A stretch of 32,566 nt of DNA from Chloroflexia bacterium (GCA_025927935.1 JAICKM010000004.1:1-32566), one strand, 5' to 3'. Shown: positions 23,299-31,436, numbered from the stretch's first letter. Notes: generated by a model from the sequence alone, not told the origin. Numbers and translations: made by a program.

Positions 23299-23315
23299 CT
23301 CTCTATTATAGAGAG
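23299..23315 (-). promoter_or_regulatory. 17-base palindrome over the antiporter -10 element
   Basis: CTCTCTAT-T-ATAGAGAG is a perfect odd palindrome. The minus-strand TATAAT (plus 23305-23310) lies in its centre, so a protein bound here would block or alter promoter opening. The -35 region is poor (ACCGTA), which fits a regulated promoter. The ATG is about 50 bases downstream. Confidence 0.6.
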
Positions 23316-23426
23316 CTTTCCTGGAGATACGGTAATTGCTGTTACACGCGACCGGGCGCAGTCACTCGCGCACCGCGACTCCGTGCCCGCCTGGCTGACC
23401 GCCAATCGGCAAAAGATAGCGGCGCG

Positions 23427-23445
23427 GGCCGGTTTGAAACCGGTC
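23427..23445. repeat. Palindrome CCGGTTTGAAACCGG between antiporter and thioesterase
   Basis: GGCCGGTTTGAAACCGGTC, with perfect seven-base arms around a central G. The same core occurs at 26091-26111. Dispersed intergenic palindrome. Confidence 0.55.
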
Positions 23446-23476
23446 GCTGCAACGCAAGATCGTGACAGGCCGCCTA

Positions 23477-24007
23477 CTAACGAGGTTCGTCCGCTGCCGG
23501 CTGCGGAACGCGGGCGGCGGCGACGCCGCGGGCTTTGTCGTCATCGATGCGCACCGCGACCACCGTACCCTCGGCGGTGATGCGGTCGCCCGCCTGCACG
23601 GTGCAGGCGACGTGGGTTTTGCGCCCCTGGACCTCGGTGACATGCGCCCGCAAGACGATCTCCTGGTCCAGCGGGGTGGGGTGCAGGTAACGTACCTGTA
23701 GCGATCCGGTGACATAGCTGATGCTGGGCGCGGAGCCGTGCGGGCGGCCTGCCGCCTTATAGGCGGCGGCAATCGCCGTCCAGATCGAGTGGCAATCGAT
23801 CAGCGAGGCCACCAAGCCGCCATACATAACGTTGGGGAAGCCGGCGTTGTATTTGAGATCGGGCTGGAAGCGGCAGAAGACGGTTTCGCCGTCGCTGTCC
23901 CAGTAACTCTTGATGTGCAGGCCATAGGGGTTCGCGGGTCCGCAGCCATAGCAGGTGGCCTCCGGCCATGCGTCCTGTAATGCTTGTCCGCTGGTGTACT
24001 CAGTCAT
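23477..24007 (-). CDS. PaaI-type hotdog thioesterase
   Basis: 176 residues, ATG at 24007 with CAGGAGC close before it. N-terminal CYGCGPANPYGLHIKSYW and KYNAGFPNVMYGGLVASLID are the PaaI/4-hydroxybenzoyl-CoA-thioesterase-like signature, in which HGG is more usual than YGG; the acidic residue that activates water (D86 in SLIDCH) is kept. Later strands include SYVTGSLQVRYLHPTPLD and EVQGRKTHVACTVQAGDRITAEGT. The family hydrolyses acyl-CoA or aryl-CoA esters in the cytosol; the substrate is not known. Its start lies opposite and near the histidine kinase promoter. Confidence 0.9.
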   Translation of the reverse strand: MTEYTSGQALQDAWPEATCYGCGPANPYGLHIKSYWDSDGETVFCRFQPDLKYNAGFPNVMYGGLVASLIDCHSIWTAIAAAYKAAGRPHGSAPSISYVTGSLQVRYLHPTPLDQEIVLRAHVTEVQGRKTHVACTVQAGDRITAEGTVVAVRIDDDKARGVAAARVPQPAADEPR

Positions 24008-24067
24008 ATGCTCCTGGTCCTTGTCCTCCGTGATATGGTGTGCGCTGATCCTGTACGGACACCCCTT

Positions 24068-24095
24068 GCTAACGGGGCCCTCGCGAAGGGTTAGC
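24068..24095. repeat. Nested inverted repeat between thioesterase and histidine kinase
   Basis: GCTAAC (24068-24073) and GTTAGC (24090-24095) enclose CCCT-CGCGA-AGGG. It sits between two divergent genes and could be an operator or a small structured element. Confidence 0.5.
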
Positions 24096-24149
24096 GGCCC
24101 GCAAGATTCGCGCCAGTGGTCGTGATCTGCCGGCGGGCGCGGTGCCCGC

Positions 24150-24179
24150 TTGACATCCGCTGCATCCAGTCCTTATACT
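24150..24179 (+). promoter_or_regulatory. Promoter of the GAF-GAF histidine kinase
   Basis: TTGACA (24150-24155), 18 bases, TATACT (24174-24179). Start expected near 24186, about 83 bases before the ATG at 24269. Confidence 0.7.
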
Positions 24180-24268
24180 ATGGTGGTATTATGGCGCAGC
24201 ATATCACCATCCCGTGCTGCCGATTATGATTTGGTCGAATTTTCCTCCGTTTCAGCCAAGGACCTACT

Positions 24269-26059
24269 ATGTGCGCGCTCTCGGAATCCGGCGATCATCC
24301 GTCTAAGGCAGGGCGATCCGCTTACCCTTTGCCTTCCACCGCGGCCTTCGCCACTATGGACAGCGACCTGGATCTGGACACGATCACCGATGCTATTGAT
24401 GCCGGCCGCCCGCTGCCGGAGATTCTCGATCTGGTGTTGGATCGCGCCTACCTATTGCTGGATGCCGCTGAAACGTATATTTTGCTGCGCGAGGGCGATC
24501 TACTGATCGGTTGCGCGCAACGGGGGTTGCCGGTTGCGGCAGCCGACATCCGGATTCCGGTGGGCGAGAGCATCGAAGGCCAGGTGGCCGCCCGCCGCCG
24601 GCCGTTAGTTATGGCCGATCCGTTCCATGATCCGAGGTTTCGCAATATCCCCCAACGATCCGAACCTATTGCGGCGATTATCGCTCTGCCCTTACAGGCG
24701 CGCGGCAATGTGCTGGGCGTGTTGAGCGCCGCCACAACTACCCCCACCGATTTCGCTGATACCCTGGTGCTGATGCTGGTGCTGGCCGATCTGGCGAGCC
24801 TGGCAATCGAAAGCAGCCGCAGCACAGCGCGGGAAGCGCGCCAAACGCGCCTGGTGGACCTGCTACGCTATGTGTCGAATGTCGACTTCGAGTCGGATCT
24901 TAAAGCTACGCTGGGGCCGGTCGCTGACCGGGTTAGCGAGGTGATGGGCAGCGAAAAGGTGGACATCATCTTTCTGGATCCTGAGCGCAACGCATTTGTG
25001 TCGCTGGGTGTCAGCCAGACGCCCCTAGGACACAAGCAAAAGGAACTCGGACTCGATATTGTCCCCGCCTCGGCCTCGAGTCTGCTGGCGCATGTCTACC
25101 ATACCGGGGAATCGGTGCTGGTGCCCGACTCGTTGCACGACGACCGCGTCTACCGGCCGTTTATCGAGCAAATGGGTATCCGCAGCCTCATGGATAGTCC
25201 CGTCGAGGTAGGTGGGGAGCGCCGGGCGATCCTTTCGTCCACCAGTTCCCAACCGGACGCTTTCAACGAGAGCGACCTGGCCGTGCATGACCTGATCGCC
25301 CGGCGCTTGAGCCTCGCGTTGCAGCATCTGGAGTTGACCGAGGACTTGAGCCGCCTGGAAGCTGAAAGGCTGGCCCGGCTGGAGCGTGATAACCAGTTGG
25401 ACTTGCTGGCCCATGATGTTCGCAACCCGCTGGCCGCGATCAAGGGCTATGCGCAACTGGCCGCCCGCCGGATGCGTACCGGCGATGTGGCCTATGTGGA
25501 GCGCGCGCTGCAACTGATTAACGAGCGGTCCGACCAGCTTGATCGCATGATGAACGAAATGCTTGACGTGACGCGCATGGCTGCCGGGACTTTCAGTATT
25601 CAGCGCCGGGAGTTGGATCTGGTGGCGCTGTTGCGCGACGAGATCGAGGCGGCGCGCGTCACCACCAGCCGGCACCAGATCCGCCTGGACGCGCCCGCGG
25701 AACTGCCCGTCTGGGGCGACCAGTTGCGCCTGGCCGAGGTCGTGCAGAATCTGCTGTCCAACGCGATCCGCTATTCACCGCAGGGCGGGCCGATCCAGGT
25801 GGATGTGCGCTTGGTCGAGGGCGCCGCGCAGGTCAGCGTATGCGATGCCGGCATGGGCATCGCGCCGGAGGACCTGCCGCGCGTCTTTGAGCGGTCCTAC
25901 CGCGGGCGCGGGGAGCAGATCAGCGGCGGGCACGGCCTCGGCCTCTACATCAGCCGCGAGATCGTGCGCCTGCACGGCGGGCGTATCTGGGTCGAGTCAG
26001 CCACCGGGCAGGGCGCCTGCTTCCACGTGGTGTTGCCCCTGGGCGGCCCTGCTCAGTAG
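24269..26059 (+). CDS. Cytosolic GAF-GAF sensor histidine kinase
   Basis: 596 residues, ATG preceded by AAGGA; no membrane helix. GAF 1 covers about 40-190 (IPVGESIEGQVAARRRPLVM, then ADPFHDPRF), GAF 2 about 200-360 (LAHVYHTGESVLVPDSLHDD), then HisKA with H382 in LLAHDVRNPLAAIKGY, N-box in VVQNLLSNAIRYSP, G1 in VCDAGMGI and G2 in GHGLGLYIS. It is an orphan kinase: no response regulator gene is adjacent. Paired GAF domains usually bind cyclic nucleotides, tetrapyrroles or phosphorylated guanosines; the ligand cannot be told. A cyclase gene lies 6.6 kb away, but no link is shown. Confidence 0.92.
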   Translation: MCALSESGDHPSKAGRSAYPLPSTAAFATMDSDLDLDTITDAIDAGRPLPEILDLVLDRAYLLLDAAETYILLREGDLLIGCAQRGLPVAAADIRIPVGESIEGQVAARRRPLVMADPFHDPRFRNIPQRSEPIAAIIALPLQARGNVLGVLSAATTTPTDFADTLVLMLVLADLASLAIESSRSTAREARQTRLVDLLRYVSNVDFESDLKATLGPVADRVSEVMGSEKVDIIFLDPERNAFVSLGVSQTPLGHKQKELGLDIVPASASSLLAHVYHTGESVLVPDSLHDDRVYRPFIEQMGIRSLMDSPVEVGGERRAILSSTSSQPDAFNESDLAVHDLIARRLSLALQHLELTEDLSRLEAERLARLERDNQLDLLAHDVRNPLAAIKGYAQLAARRMRTGDVAYVERALQLINERSDQLDRMMNEMLDVTRMAAGTFSIQRRELDLVALLRDEIEAARVTTSRHQIRLDAPAELPVWGDQLRLAEVVQNLLSNAIRYSPQGGPIQVDVRLVEGAAQVSVCDAGMGIAPEDLPRVFERSYRGRGEQISGGHGLGLYISREIVRLHGGRIWVESATGQGACFHVVLPLGGPAQ

Positions 26060-26090
26060 CCGGTCCGGTTATCCGGTTATGCTGACGACC

Positions 26091-26111
26091 GGGCCGGTTT
26101 CAAACCGGCCC
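26091..26111. repeat. 21-base perfect palindrome of the GGCCGGTTT type
   Basis: GGGCCGGTTT (26091-26100), central C, AAACCGGCCC (26102-26111), followed by CTAC. It shares its core with 23427-23445 and, with the flanking GTAGGGGC read on the minus strand, with the repeat at 11544. Confidence 0.65.
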
Positions 26112-26269
26112 CTACATAGACACCAGTTTTAGGCGGGCCGGCGAGAGGTTCCGCCGCCCTTGATCCTCCCTCATAATGCATGGCTCTTTTCTTGCTCGAT
26201 AGACCAGGCCGGACTCAGCTATGGGTGGCCGGCCGGATGATTTTCGCCAAGCAAGTGGAGGAGTAGTAT

Positions 26270-26989
26270 ATGGACGACAGTATTCGCGCCGAATACCAAC
26301 GCCGGCTCAATGTCGGGGACCGAGAAGGCGCTTTAGCTTATCTGCGCATGTTGCGGACTCAGACAGACGACGCCACGGAGCGTGATGCGTATACGCGGGC
26401 CATCGATTCGATTGAGAACGGCGGCGACGGCTCCGATATGGCGGCCTCCTCCGTCAGCACCGCCGATAGTGGGGAGTCCTATGGCGGGGCCGCGGGTCCG
26501 TTCGGCGACAATCCCGACGAGTGGGCGGCCACCCACCAGCCGCGCCACGACAGCGGCACGACGGCGCAAGCCCCGGCCGAGGCGCCCGCCTCGCCGCCCG
26601 TCTGGGCCGGCCCTTCGACCCCGCCCGCGCCGGCGCCCGCCCCTGCGCCGGAGCATCATGGGCCGAGCGATCCCATTAGCGAGGCCATCGGCGGGTTGCA
26701 GCGGGGCATCCATGATCGCCTGACCGGCCAGCACCACGACGAACCAGCCCAGGCGCAGGCGCCCGCGCCCCCCCCGGCCCCCGCGCCGGAGCATCATGGG
26801 CCGAGCGACCCGATCAGCGAAGCCATCGGCGGGCTGCAACGGGGTATCCATGATCGCATTTTCGGTCACGACGCCAACGAGCAAGGCACGGCGCAGGCGC
26901 ACACCGATGCGGCTACCCGTGGCAAAATCGCGGATGAGGATATCAGGACCACCGAGTCGGGGGACGACAGCGGCGGTAACGTCGTCTAG
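26270..26989 (+). CDS. Low-complexity protein with a duplicated 23-residue motif
   Basis: 239 residues, ATG with GGAGGAG upstream. Residues 1-52 are a charged helical segment (MDDSIRAEYQRRLNVGDREG, then YTRAIDSI). Residues 128-150 and 174-196 are near-identical copies of a 23-residue motif that begins EHHGPSDPISEAIGG and ends RGIHDR, 46 residues apart, each preceded by Pro/Ala runs. The duplication is also seen at the DNA level (offset 138 bases). The motif looks like a short amphipathic helix with a HisHis start. No signal peptide or membrane segment. Function not recognised; it may bind a partner twice. A strong terminator follows. Confidence 0.75.
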   Translation: MDDSIRAEYQRRLNVGDREGALAYLRMLRTQTDDATERDAYTRAIDSIENGGDGSDMAASSVSTADSGESYGGAAGPFGDNPDEWAATHQPRHDSGTTAQAPAEAPASPPVWAGPSTPPAPAPAPAPEHHGPSDPISEAIGGLQRGIHDRLTGQHHDEPAQAQAPAPPPAPAPEHHGPSDPISEAIGGLQRGIHDRIFGHDANEQGTAQAHTDAATRGKIADEDIRTTESGDDSGGNVV

Positions 26990-27007
26990 CGGCCTAGCCG
27001 CACACGG

Positions 27008-27041
27008 AAAAGCCGGGGCAGCCATGCTGCCCCGGCTTTTT
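27008..27041. terminator. Strong bidirectional terminator
   Basis: AAAAGCCGGGGCAGC (27008-27022) pairs perfectly with GCTGCCCCGGCTTTT (27026-27040) around CAT, with TTTTTG on the plus side and TTTTCC on the minus side. It separates the duplicated-motif gene from the convergent YtxH-like gene. Confidence 0.9.
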
Positions 27042-27056
27042 GTTGTCCTGTTCGCT

Positions 27057-27302
27057 TTAAGTCGTGACGGTGGCGCTGAGCGGGTCCGGGGGCGGCGCGA
27101 CTTCCTTCAGCAGGGTATCGCGCCCTTGCTCCGCCACGGCGTGCCCATCGGCGCCCGTACTCAGCCCCAGCTCCTGGGCGACCCGGTGGACCTGCGTGCG
27201 GAACTGGGGCGAGAGGACGATGACGACCCCGGCGCCGACCAGCAACCCCAGGACCAGCCCCATAGCGAGGCTGGCATCCGCTGACTTGCCCGGTGCGCTC
27301 AT
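27057..27302 (-). CDS. YtxH-like small membrane protein
   Basis: 81 residues, ATG at 27302 overlapping the upstream stop by ATGA. One membrane helix (about 13-31, MGLVLGLLVGAGVVIVLSP), followed by QFRTQVHRVAQEL, the pattern of YtxH-like proteins (a Gly-rich helix followed by a charged amphipathic stretch). These are associated with envelope stress in other bacteria, but the role is not defined. It is translationally coupled to the next gene upstream. Confidence 0.75.
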   Translation of the reverse strand: MSAPGKSADASLAMGLVLGLLVGAGVVIVLSPQFRTQVHRVAQELGLSTGADGHAVAEQGRDTLLKEVAPPPDPLSATVTT

Positions 27303-27694
27303 CGCCCGTCCCCGGTGGTGTCGGTGCCGCCCTGGCGCCGCATCAGCGTCTGGACCATGGCCCGCGCCCCGGCAACGGCGCCGGCAGTCTTAATAATCGG
27401 CTGGACCACGCTCTCGCTGACGAAGGTTGTCGTGCCCTGGACGGTGTGCATGGTGTCGGTGGCCTTCTCCAGCAGCGGCACGACGTTGTTCTTGAGTTGG
27501 AAGGCAATCAGGGCCAGCAAGCCGACCAGCACGATGAATAGGATGGCGCCGACACAGGCGAACGCCGAGACATAGGCTACCGCGACCGCTTGCATACCCG
27601 GAATCCAGCTTGGGATCAGGAAAGCGATCAACAGGGGAGCAATCGCGGCTATCACGACCAGGACAGCGGCGATGCCGATAAAAACGTTCCTCAT
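27299..27694 (-). CDS. Small membrane protein with helical C-terminal part
   Basis: 131 residues from the ATG at 27694. Two membrane helices (about 5-30 and 41-66, IPSWIPGMQAV between them), then a cytosolic or peripheral helical region with NNVVPLLEKATDTMHTVQGT and a short Arg-rich tail. DUF948-like look but not firmly recognised. Overlaps the YtxH-like gene by four bases, so the two are probably made together and may form a membrane complex. Confidence 0.7.
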   Translation of the reverse strand: MRNVFIGIAAVLVVIAAIAPLLIAFLIPSWIPGMQAVAVAYVSAFACVGAILFIVLVGLLALIAFQLKNNVVPLLEKATDTMHTVQGTTTFVSESVVQPIIKTAGAVAGARAMVQTLMRRQGGTDTTGDGR

Positions 27695-27764
27695 TTACTC
27701 CGGTCTCCTCGGTGCGGAATTGAGTGGGGCATGTCAGGTGCCCACCCCAGGATCGGGACGACGG

Positions 27765-28019
27765 TCAGGCCACGAAACGTTGCGCGGCGATCAACAACAG
27801 CAGCGCGCCGATGGACGCTTCGACCACCGGGACGCCTCCCAGCAAGAGCAGGTGGACGTTCAGCAAGCCGGCCAGACCGAACCCCAGGCCAAATCCCAGG
27901 ATGCTCACTAACCAAAACAGAATTAACTGTTGTATGTTACGCCCGCGCCAGAGGTGGAACAACAAAGCATAGGCCGTGCCGAATCCCAAGAACACCAGCA
28001 CAGTCGGCGAGAGCGTCAT
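27765..28019 (-). CDS. Small three-helix membrane protein
   Basis: 84 residues, ATG at 28019 overlapping the mnmA stop by ATGA. Almost wholly hydrophobic, with segments at about 4-22, 31-53 and 58-80 (LVFLGFGTAYALLFHLWRG, ILFWLVSILGFGLGFGLAG, then LLLLGGVPVVEASIGALLLL). No family recognised. The four-base overlap means translational coupling to mnmA, but no functional link is known. Confidence 0.8.
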   Translation of the reverse strand: MTLSPTVLVFLGFGTAYALLFHLWRGRNIQQLILFWLVSILGFGLGFGLAGLLNVHLLLLGGVPVVEASIGALLLLIAAQRFVA

Positions 28020-29152
28020 GCGGCGGCGGTGGCCGCGGGGGCGCCCGGCTCCGCCAGCGCCGGGTTCTCGATGGTGCCCCCGCCCAGCACCTCGTCGCCG
28101 GTATAGAACACCACGGCCTGGCCGGGGGTTACGGCCCGCTGCGGGATGTCGAAATCGACGCGCACCCGCCCGTCATCCAGCGGGGTCACGAGGGCCGGTG
28201 TCTCCGGCGCGCGGTAGCGGATCTTCACGAGCGCGGGAAACGGCGCGCTGGGCCGCGGCCCGGCGATGAAATGCACGTCGTCGGCGGTGAGGCTGTACGA
28301 CGCGAGTTCGTTGGCGGTGCCCACCAGCAAGGTGTTGCTGCCCGGATCGATCCGCAGCACAAAGTGCGGTTCGGCGCCAAGCGCACCCAGTCCCTTACGC
28401 TGGCCCACGGTGTAGTGGGGCAGCCCCGTATGCCGGCCCACGACCTCACCGCGCGTGTTGACCATCGGTCCCGGCTGGGCGATGCCCGGCTGCACCTTCT
28501 CCAGGAAGTTGCGATAGTTGTTGTCGGGGATGAAGCAGATCTCCTGGCTGTCGGGCTTGTCGGCCACCACCAGGTTCTTCTCGGCGGCCATGCGGCGGAC
28601 CGTGGGCTTGTCGAACTCGCCCAGCGGCAGCAGCAGGCGCGAGAGCGCATCCTGGTTCAGGTGGTAAAGCACATACGCCTGGTCCTTGCCACGGTCGGCG
28701 GCGCGGCGCAGGTGGTACTGCCCGGCGGCATCCTGCACGATACGCGCGTAGTGCCCGGTCGCCAGGTAGTCGGCGCCCAGCACCTCGGCGCGCTCCAGCA
28801 GGGCGTCAAACTTGACATAACGGTTGCAGTTGAGGCACGGATAGGGCGTACGCCCGCGGCTGTACTCCTGGACGAAGTTGTTGATGATGTTCTTGCGAAA
28901 CTCCGGCTCGAAGTTCAGCACATAGAAGGGGATACCCAGCTCATAGGCCACCATACGCGCGTCGTCGACATCTTCGAGCGAGCAGCAGCCGTGGTTGAGC
29001 CGGCCGCGCCCTTCGGGCGTGCCCGTCTCCGCGTGCAGCGCATGCAGGCGCATATGCACGCCGATCACTTCATAGCCACGATCCTGTAACAGGGCGGCGG
29101 TGAGGGAGCTATCCACTCCGCCGCTCATGGCGACAATCACCTTCTTCGCCAT
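28016..29152 (-). CDS. mnmA: tRNA-specific 2-thiouridylase MnmA
   Basis: 378 residues. The PP-loop SGGVDSS (10-16) binds ATP and activates C2 of U34; C106 in TPYPCLNCN is the usual nucleophile position (C109 follows) and the second active Cys lies in DSQEICFIP (near 208). YLATGHYARI and GQRKGLG are standard. It thiolates wobble U34 of tRNA-Lys, -Glu and -Gln using sulfur from cysteine desulfurase (via IscS/Tus or alternatives). ATG at 29152; start taken from homology (MAKKVIVAMSGG). Downstream is a coupled small membrane protein; upstream, 196 bases with several hairpins separate it from the roadblock gene. Confidence 0.96.
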   Translation of the reverse strand: MAKKVIVAMSGGVDSSLTAALLQDRGYEVIGVHMRLHALHAETGTPEGRGRLNHGCCSLEDVDDARMVAYELGIPFYVLNFEPEFRKNIINNFVQEYSRGRTPYPCLNCNRYVKFDALLERAEVLGADYLATGHYARIVQDAAGQYHLRRAADRGKDQAYVLYHLNQDALSRLLLPLGEFDKPTVRRMAAEKNLVVADKPDSQEICFIPDNNYRNFLEKVQPGIAQPGPMVNTRGEVVGRHTGLPHYTVGQRKGLGALGAEPHFVLRIDPGSNTLLVGTANELASYSLTADDVHFIAGPRPSAPFPALVKIRYRAPETPALVTPLDDGRVRVDFDIPQRAVTPGQAVVFYTGDEVLGGGTIENPALAEPGAPAATAAA

Positions 29153-29348
29153 GCGATCCTCTCTAACCAGGGCGCACGCCGTGCGCCATTGCGTTGCTAA
29201 TGCGTGTCTGACCGGGGGGCAGACACGACGAAGCCGGGCACGGCCGGCCCGGCTGCGCAGCGCCGGGGCCGTTGGCGACCGGCGGTCTGCACGGTTCCCG
29301 TACTCTTACGCGTGGCAGGAACCGTGCCCGCGTCCCGGAACGCGGTTC
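29153..29348 (-). promoter_or_regulatory. Hairpin-rich intergenic region upstream of mnmA
   Basis: Perfect stems seen on either strand: GGCGCAC/GTGCGCC (7 bp), GTGTCTG/CAGACAC (7 bp), AGCCGGGC/GCCCGGCT (8 bp), GCACGGTTCC/GGAACCGTGC (10 bp, near 29289-29327), and a short CCGCG/CGCGG. This may be a structured leader, terminator or palindromic repeats. No known riboswitch matches by eye. Confidence 0.5.
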
Positions 29349-29717
29349 CTAAATGAGCCGGCTCAACTCGGCGGCGGTGCGCCGCATGTCGAGCAGCACC
29401 AGGCCCAGCTTGGCCTCTTTGCGGGCCAGCGCGGTCAGCACCGCTTCCGTCCCGACCGACATGAGCAGCACATAGCCTTGCTCACCGCGGATAAAGACCT
29501 GGTCCAGGGTGCCGCGGCCCAGTTCGATGGCAATGCGCTCGCCCAGCGAGAGCATGGCGGCGCTCATGGCGGAGACGCGGTCTTCTTCCACGTCGCGCGG
29601 GAGCGCGGAGGCCATGATCAGCCCATCGACGCTCACCACCGCCGACGCTTCGATGTCCGCCGTGCTGGCCGCCAGATTGCGCAGCCGGGCCACCATTTCT
29701 TCTGTCCGTGTCGCCAT
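29349..29717 (-). CDS. Roadblock/LC7-domain protein (MglB-like)
   Basis: 122 residues, ATG at 29717 with GGAGGAG upstream. Roadblock fold throughout: VARLRNLAASTADIEASAVV, SVDGLIMASALP, then SAMSAAMLSLGERIAIEL and VFIRGEQGYVLLMSVG and ALLARKEAKLGLVL-type closing strands. Proteins of this fold act as GTPase-activating or scaffold subunits for small MglA/Ras-like GTPases; the GTPase encoded just upstream is the natural partner. Confidence 0.9.
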   Translation of the reverse strand: MATRTEEMVARLRNLAASTADIEASAVVSVDGLIMASALPRDVEEDRVSAMSAAMLSLGERIAIELGRGTLDQVFIRGEQGYVLLMSVGTEAVLTALARKEAKLGLVLLDMRRTAAELSRLI

Positions 29718-29777
29718 GTTCCTCCTCCATTGGGAAGGTATGAGATGTCTGCGTCTCGTGCCGCGCGGGGTGCGTTG

Positions 29778-30311
29778 CTACTCTTCGGCGACCGCCAGAA
29801 TCGTATAGAGCAACTCCAGCAGCACGTTCTTGACTTGCTCCCGATCTTTCGCCACTAACGGGAGCACCTTCACCTCGCGCGGTAAGCGTAAAGCCAGCCG
29901 CACTTCATCGGGCTTCCAGGCATTATCCTCGTCTTGCTTGTTCGCCGCGACTACGAAAGGCATCGGCCGGTACGAGTTGAAGAAGTCGATGATGCGTAGC
30001 GTTTCACGGAAGGTGTCGGGGCGCGTGCTGTCCACCAGCACGACCAGGCCCAGCATCCCTTCCGAGAGAATCTCCCACATGAAATCGAAGCGTTTTTGCC
30101 CCGGTGTGCCGAACAGGTGCAGCACGATGTCGTCCGCTACGGCGATACGCCCGAAGTCCATCGCCACGGTCGTCTCTTTTTTTAAACGGCGCGTCTCCTC
30201 GTCGGTTGCCTTCCGTTCCGTTGATACCACTTCGATTTCGCTGATCGTGCGGATGAACTGGCTCTTGCCAGAGTTCACCGCCCCGGTGATGACCATTTTG
30301 ACCGTATGCAC
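29778..30311 (-). CDS. Small Ras-like GTPase (MglA/COG2229 family)
   Basis: 177 residues. G1 GAVNSGKS (10-17), switch I region with TTVAMDFG (47-54), G3-like GTPGQKRF (68-75), G4 NKQD (124-127). In G3 the usual Asp of DxxG is Gly (68), as in a subset of this family. GTP binding is expected; it probably switches a complex at the membrane or cell pole. It starts 45 bases after the DUF4388 gene and is followed by the roadblock gene, a common module in which the roadblock protein controls the GTPase. Confidence 0.92.
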   Translation of the reverse strand: MHTVKMVITGAVNSGKSQFIRTISEIEVVSTERKATDEETRRLKKETTVAMDFGRIAVADDIVLHLFGTPGQKRFDFMWEILSEGMLGLVVLVDSTRPDTFRETLRIIDFFNSYRPMPFVVAANKQDEDNAWKPDEVRLALRLPREVKVLPLVAKDREQVKNVLLELLYTILAVAEE

Positions 30312-30356
30312 CGGTCTATCCTCCGCTGTTGAAAAGTCGCGCCGGGCGCTTCTAGA

Positions 30357-31340
30357 CTAGATGCGCCGGATCCGTTCGATGATCCGGAAGATGACCCCTC
30401 GCTTGACATTGACTGTGTTCTGGGCCACGGGCGCGGGCGCCTGCGCTTGCTGTGGCCCCACTCCCACCGGCACGGGGGCCGGGTGCGCGGGCGGTGCCTC
30501 TTTAGAGGCAGACAACGATGGCAGATTCGCCAGCGTTTCCGCATCGACCGGTGTCGTGCCGTCGCCCAAGGTATCCTCGACCAGCGCCCGTGCCCGCGCC
30601 TGGACTTCGGGCGCAACCATGACCTGCGGTCGCGCCACTTCGACTAGGCCGGCCTGGATAAAGCCATAGATAATGCGGCACACATCGAACTCGCTCAGTT
30701 GGGTCAACCGGGCGATGGCGGCGATGTTGTCGGCCCCATTGATCCGGGCGAAGACCCGCCACTCGTCGGGCGTCAGGTTCACGCCCTTGGCCCGCTCCGT
30801 GGGCTGGTCGGCGAAGCGCACGATCACGTCGAGCGTCGGGATGCGGTCCCGGATGCGCGACCACTCGTCGATGCGCCGCACGCCCTCCATGATCACGTTC
30901 TCGATACTGAGCGGAATGGTCACGCTTTCGCGGGGCGGTTTGACATCCGGCTCGAACCGGAAATCGCCCTCCGTCCAGGAGAAGAGCCGGTAGACCGTTT
31001 CCTCGATCTGGCTGCGCACCGTGCGGATAATGCCTTCCCTGGTAATATAGCCCAGTTCCACCAGGATCAGGCCAAACGGCTTGTTGGTGGCGACGGTCTG
31101 TTGCAAGTGCAAGGCATAATCGCGTTGCTCCGGTGTGATTTTGCCGGCGCGCAACAGCAGATCGCCCAGCCGATCCTCGCTCGCATTTTGGATCGCGTAG
31201 ACCAGTTTGCCGTTCTGGAAAAAAAGGCGCGCCTGGTCGCCGGGACGCTGCAAGACAAGCATCCCCGTCTTGTATCCACGATCCACCAGATACAGGAAGT
31301 CGGACAGGCCGAAGTCTCTCAGATTGCCGACGAGCGCCAT
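30357..31340 (-). CDS. DUF4388 protein (PatA-like N-terminal domain)
   Basis: 327 residues. Residues about 1-125 are DUF4388: MALVGNLRDFGLSDFLYLVD, then KTGMLVLQ, ARLFFQNGKLVYAIQNASED and GDLLLRAGKITPEQ, the usual pattern. Residues about 130-260 (SWTEGDFRFEPDVKPP, VTIPLSIENVIMEGVRRIDEW and NLTPDEWRVFARINGADNIA) continue the C-terminal part of this type of protein. A Pro/Ala linker and a short basic tail (RIIERIRRI) follow. DUF4388 proteins are often coupled to two-component or GTPase systems; here it is the first gene of the GTPase module. Confidence 0.9.
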   Translation of the reverse strand: MALVGNLRDFGLSDFLYLVDRGYKTGMLVLQRPGDQARLFFQNGKLVYAIQNASEDRLGDLLLRAGKITPEQRDYALHLQQTVATNKPFGLILVELGYITREGIIRTVRSQIEETVYRLFSWTEGDFRFEPDVKPPRESVTIPLSIENVIMEGVRRIDEWSRIRDRIPTLDVIVRFADQPTERAKGVNLTPDEWRVFARINGADNIAAIARLTQLSEFDVCRIIYGFIQAGLVEVARPQVMVAPEVQARARALVEDTLGDGTTPVDAETLANLPSLSASKEAPPAHPAPVPVGVGPQQAQAPAPVAQNTVNVKRGVIFRIIERIRRI

Positions 31341-31396
31341 GAGGTTCGCACCTCTCCGCAGGCCCAGCTTAAGCGCCGGGGGCCATGCTGCTTGCT

Positions 31397-31425
31397 ATTA
31401 TAACCGGATCATCCGCGAGGGTCAA
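31397..31425 (-). promoter_or_regulatory. Promoter of the DUF4388-GTPase-roadblock unit
   Basis: Minus strand TTGACC (plus 31420-31425), 17 bases, TATAAT (plus 31397-31402). Start expected near 31390, about 50 bases before the ATG. Confidence 0.8.
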
Positions 31426-31436
31426 CGCCGGGGAGT

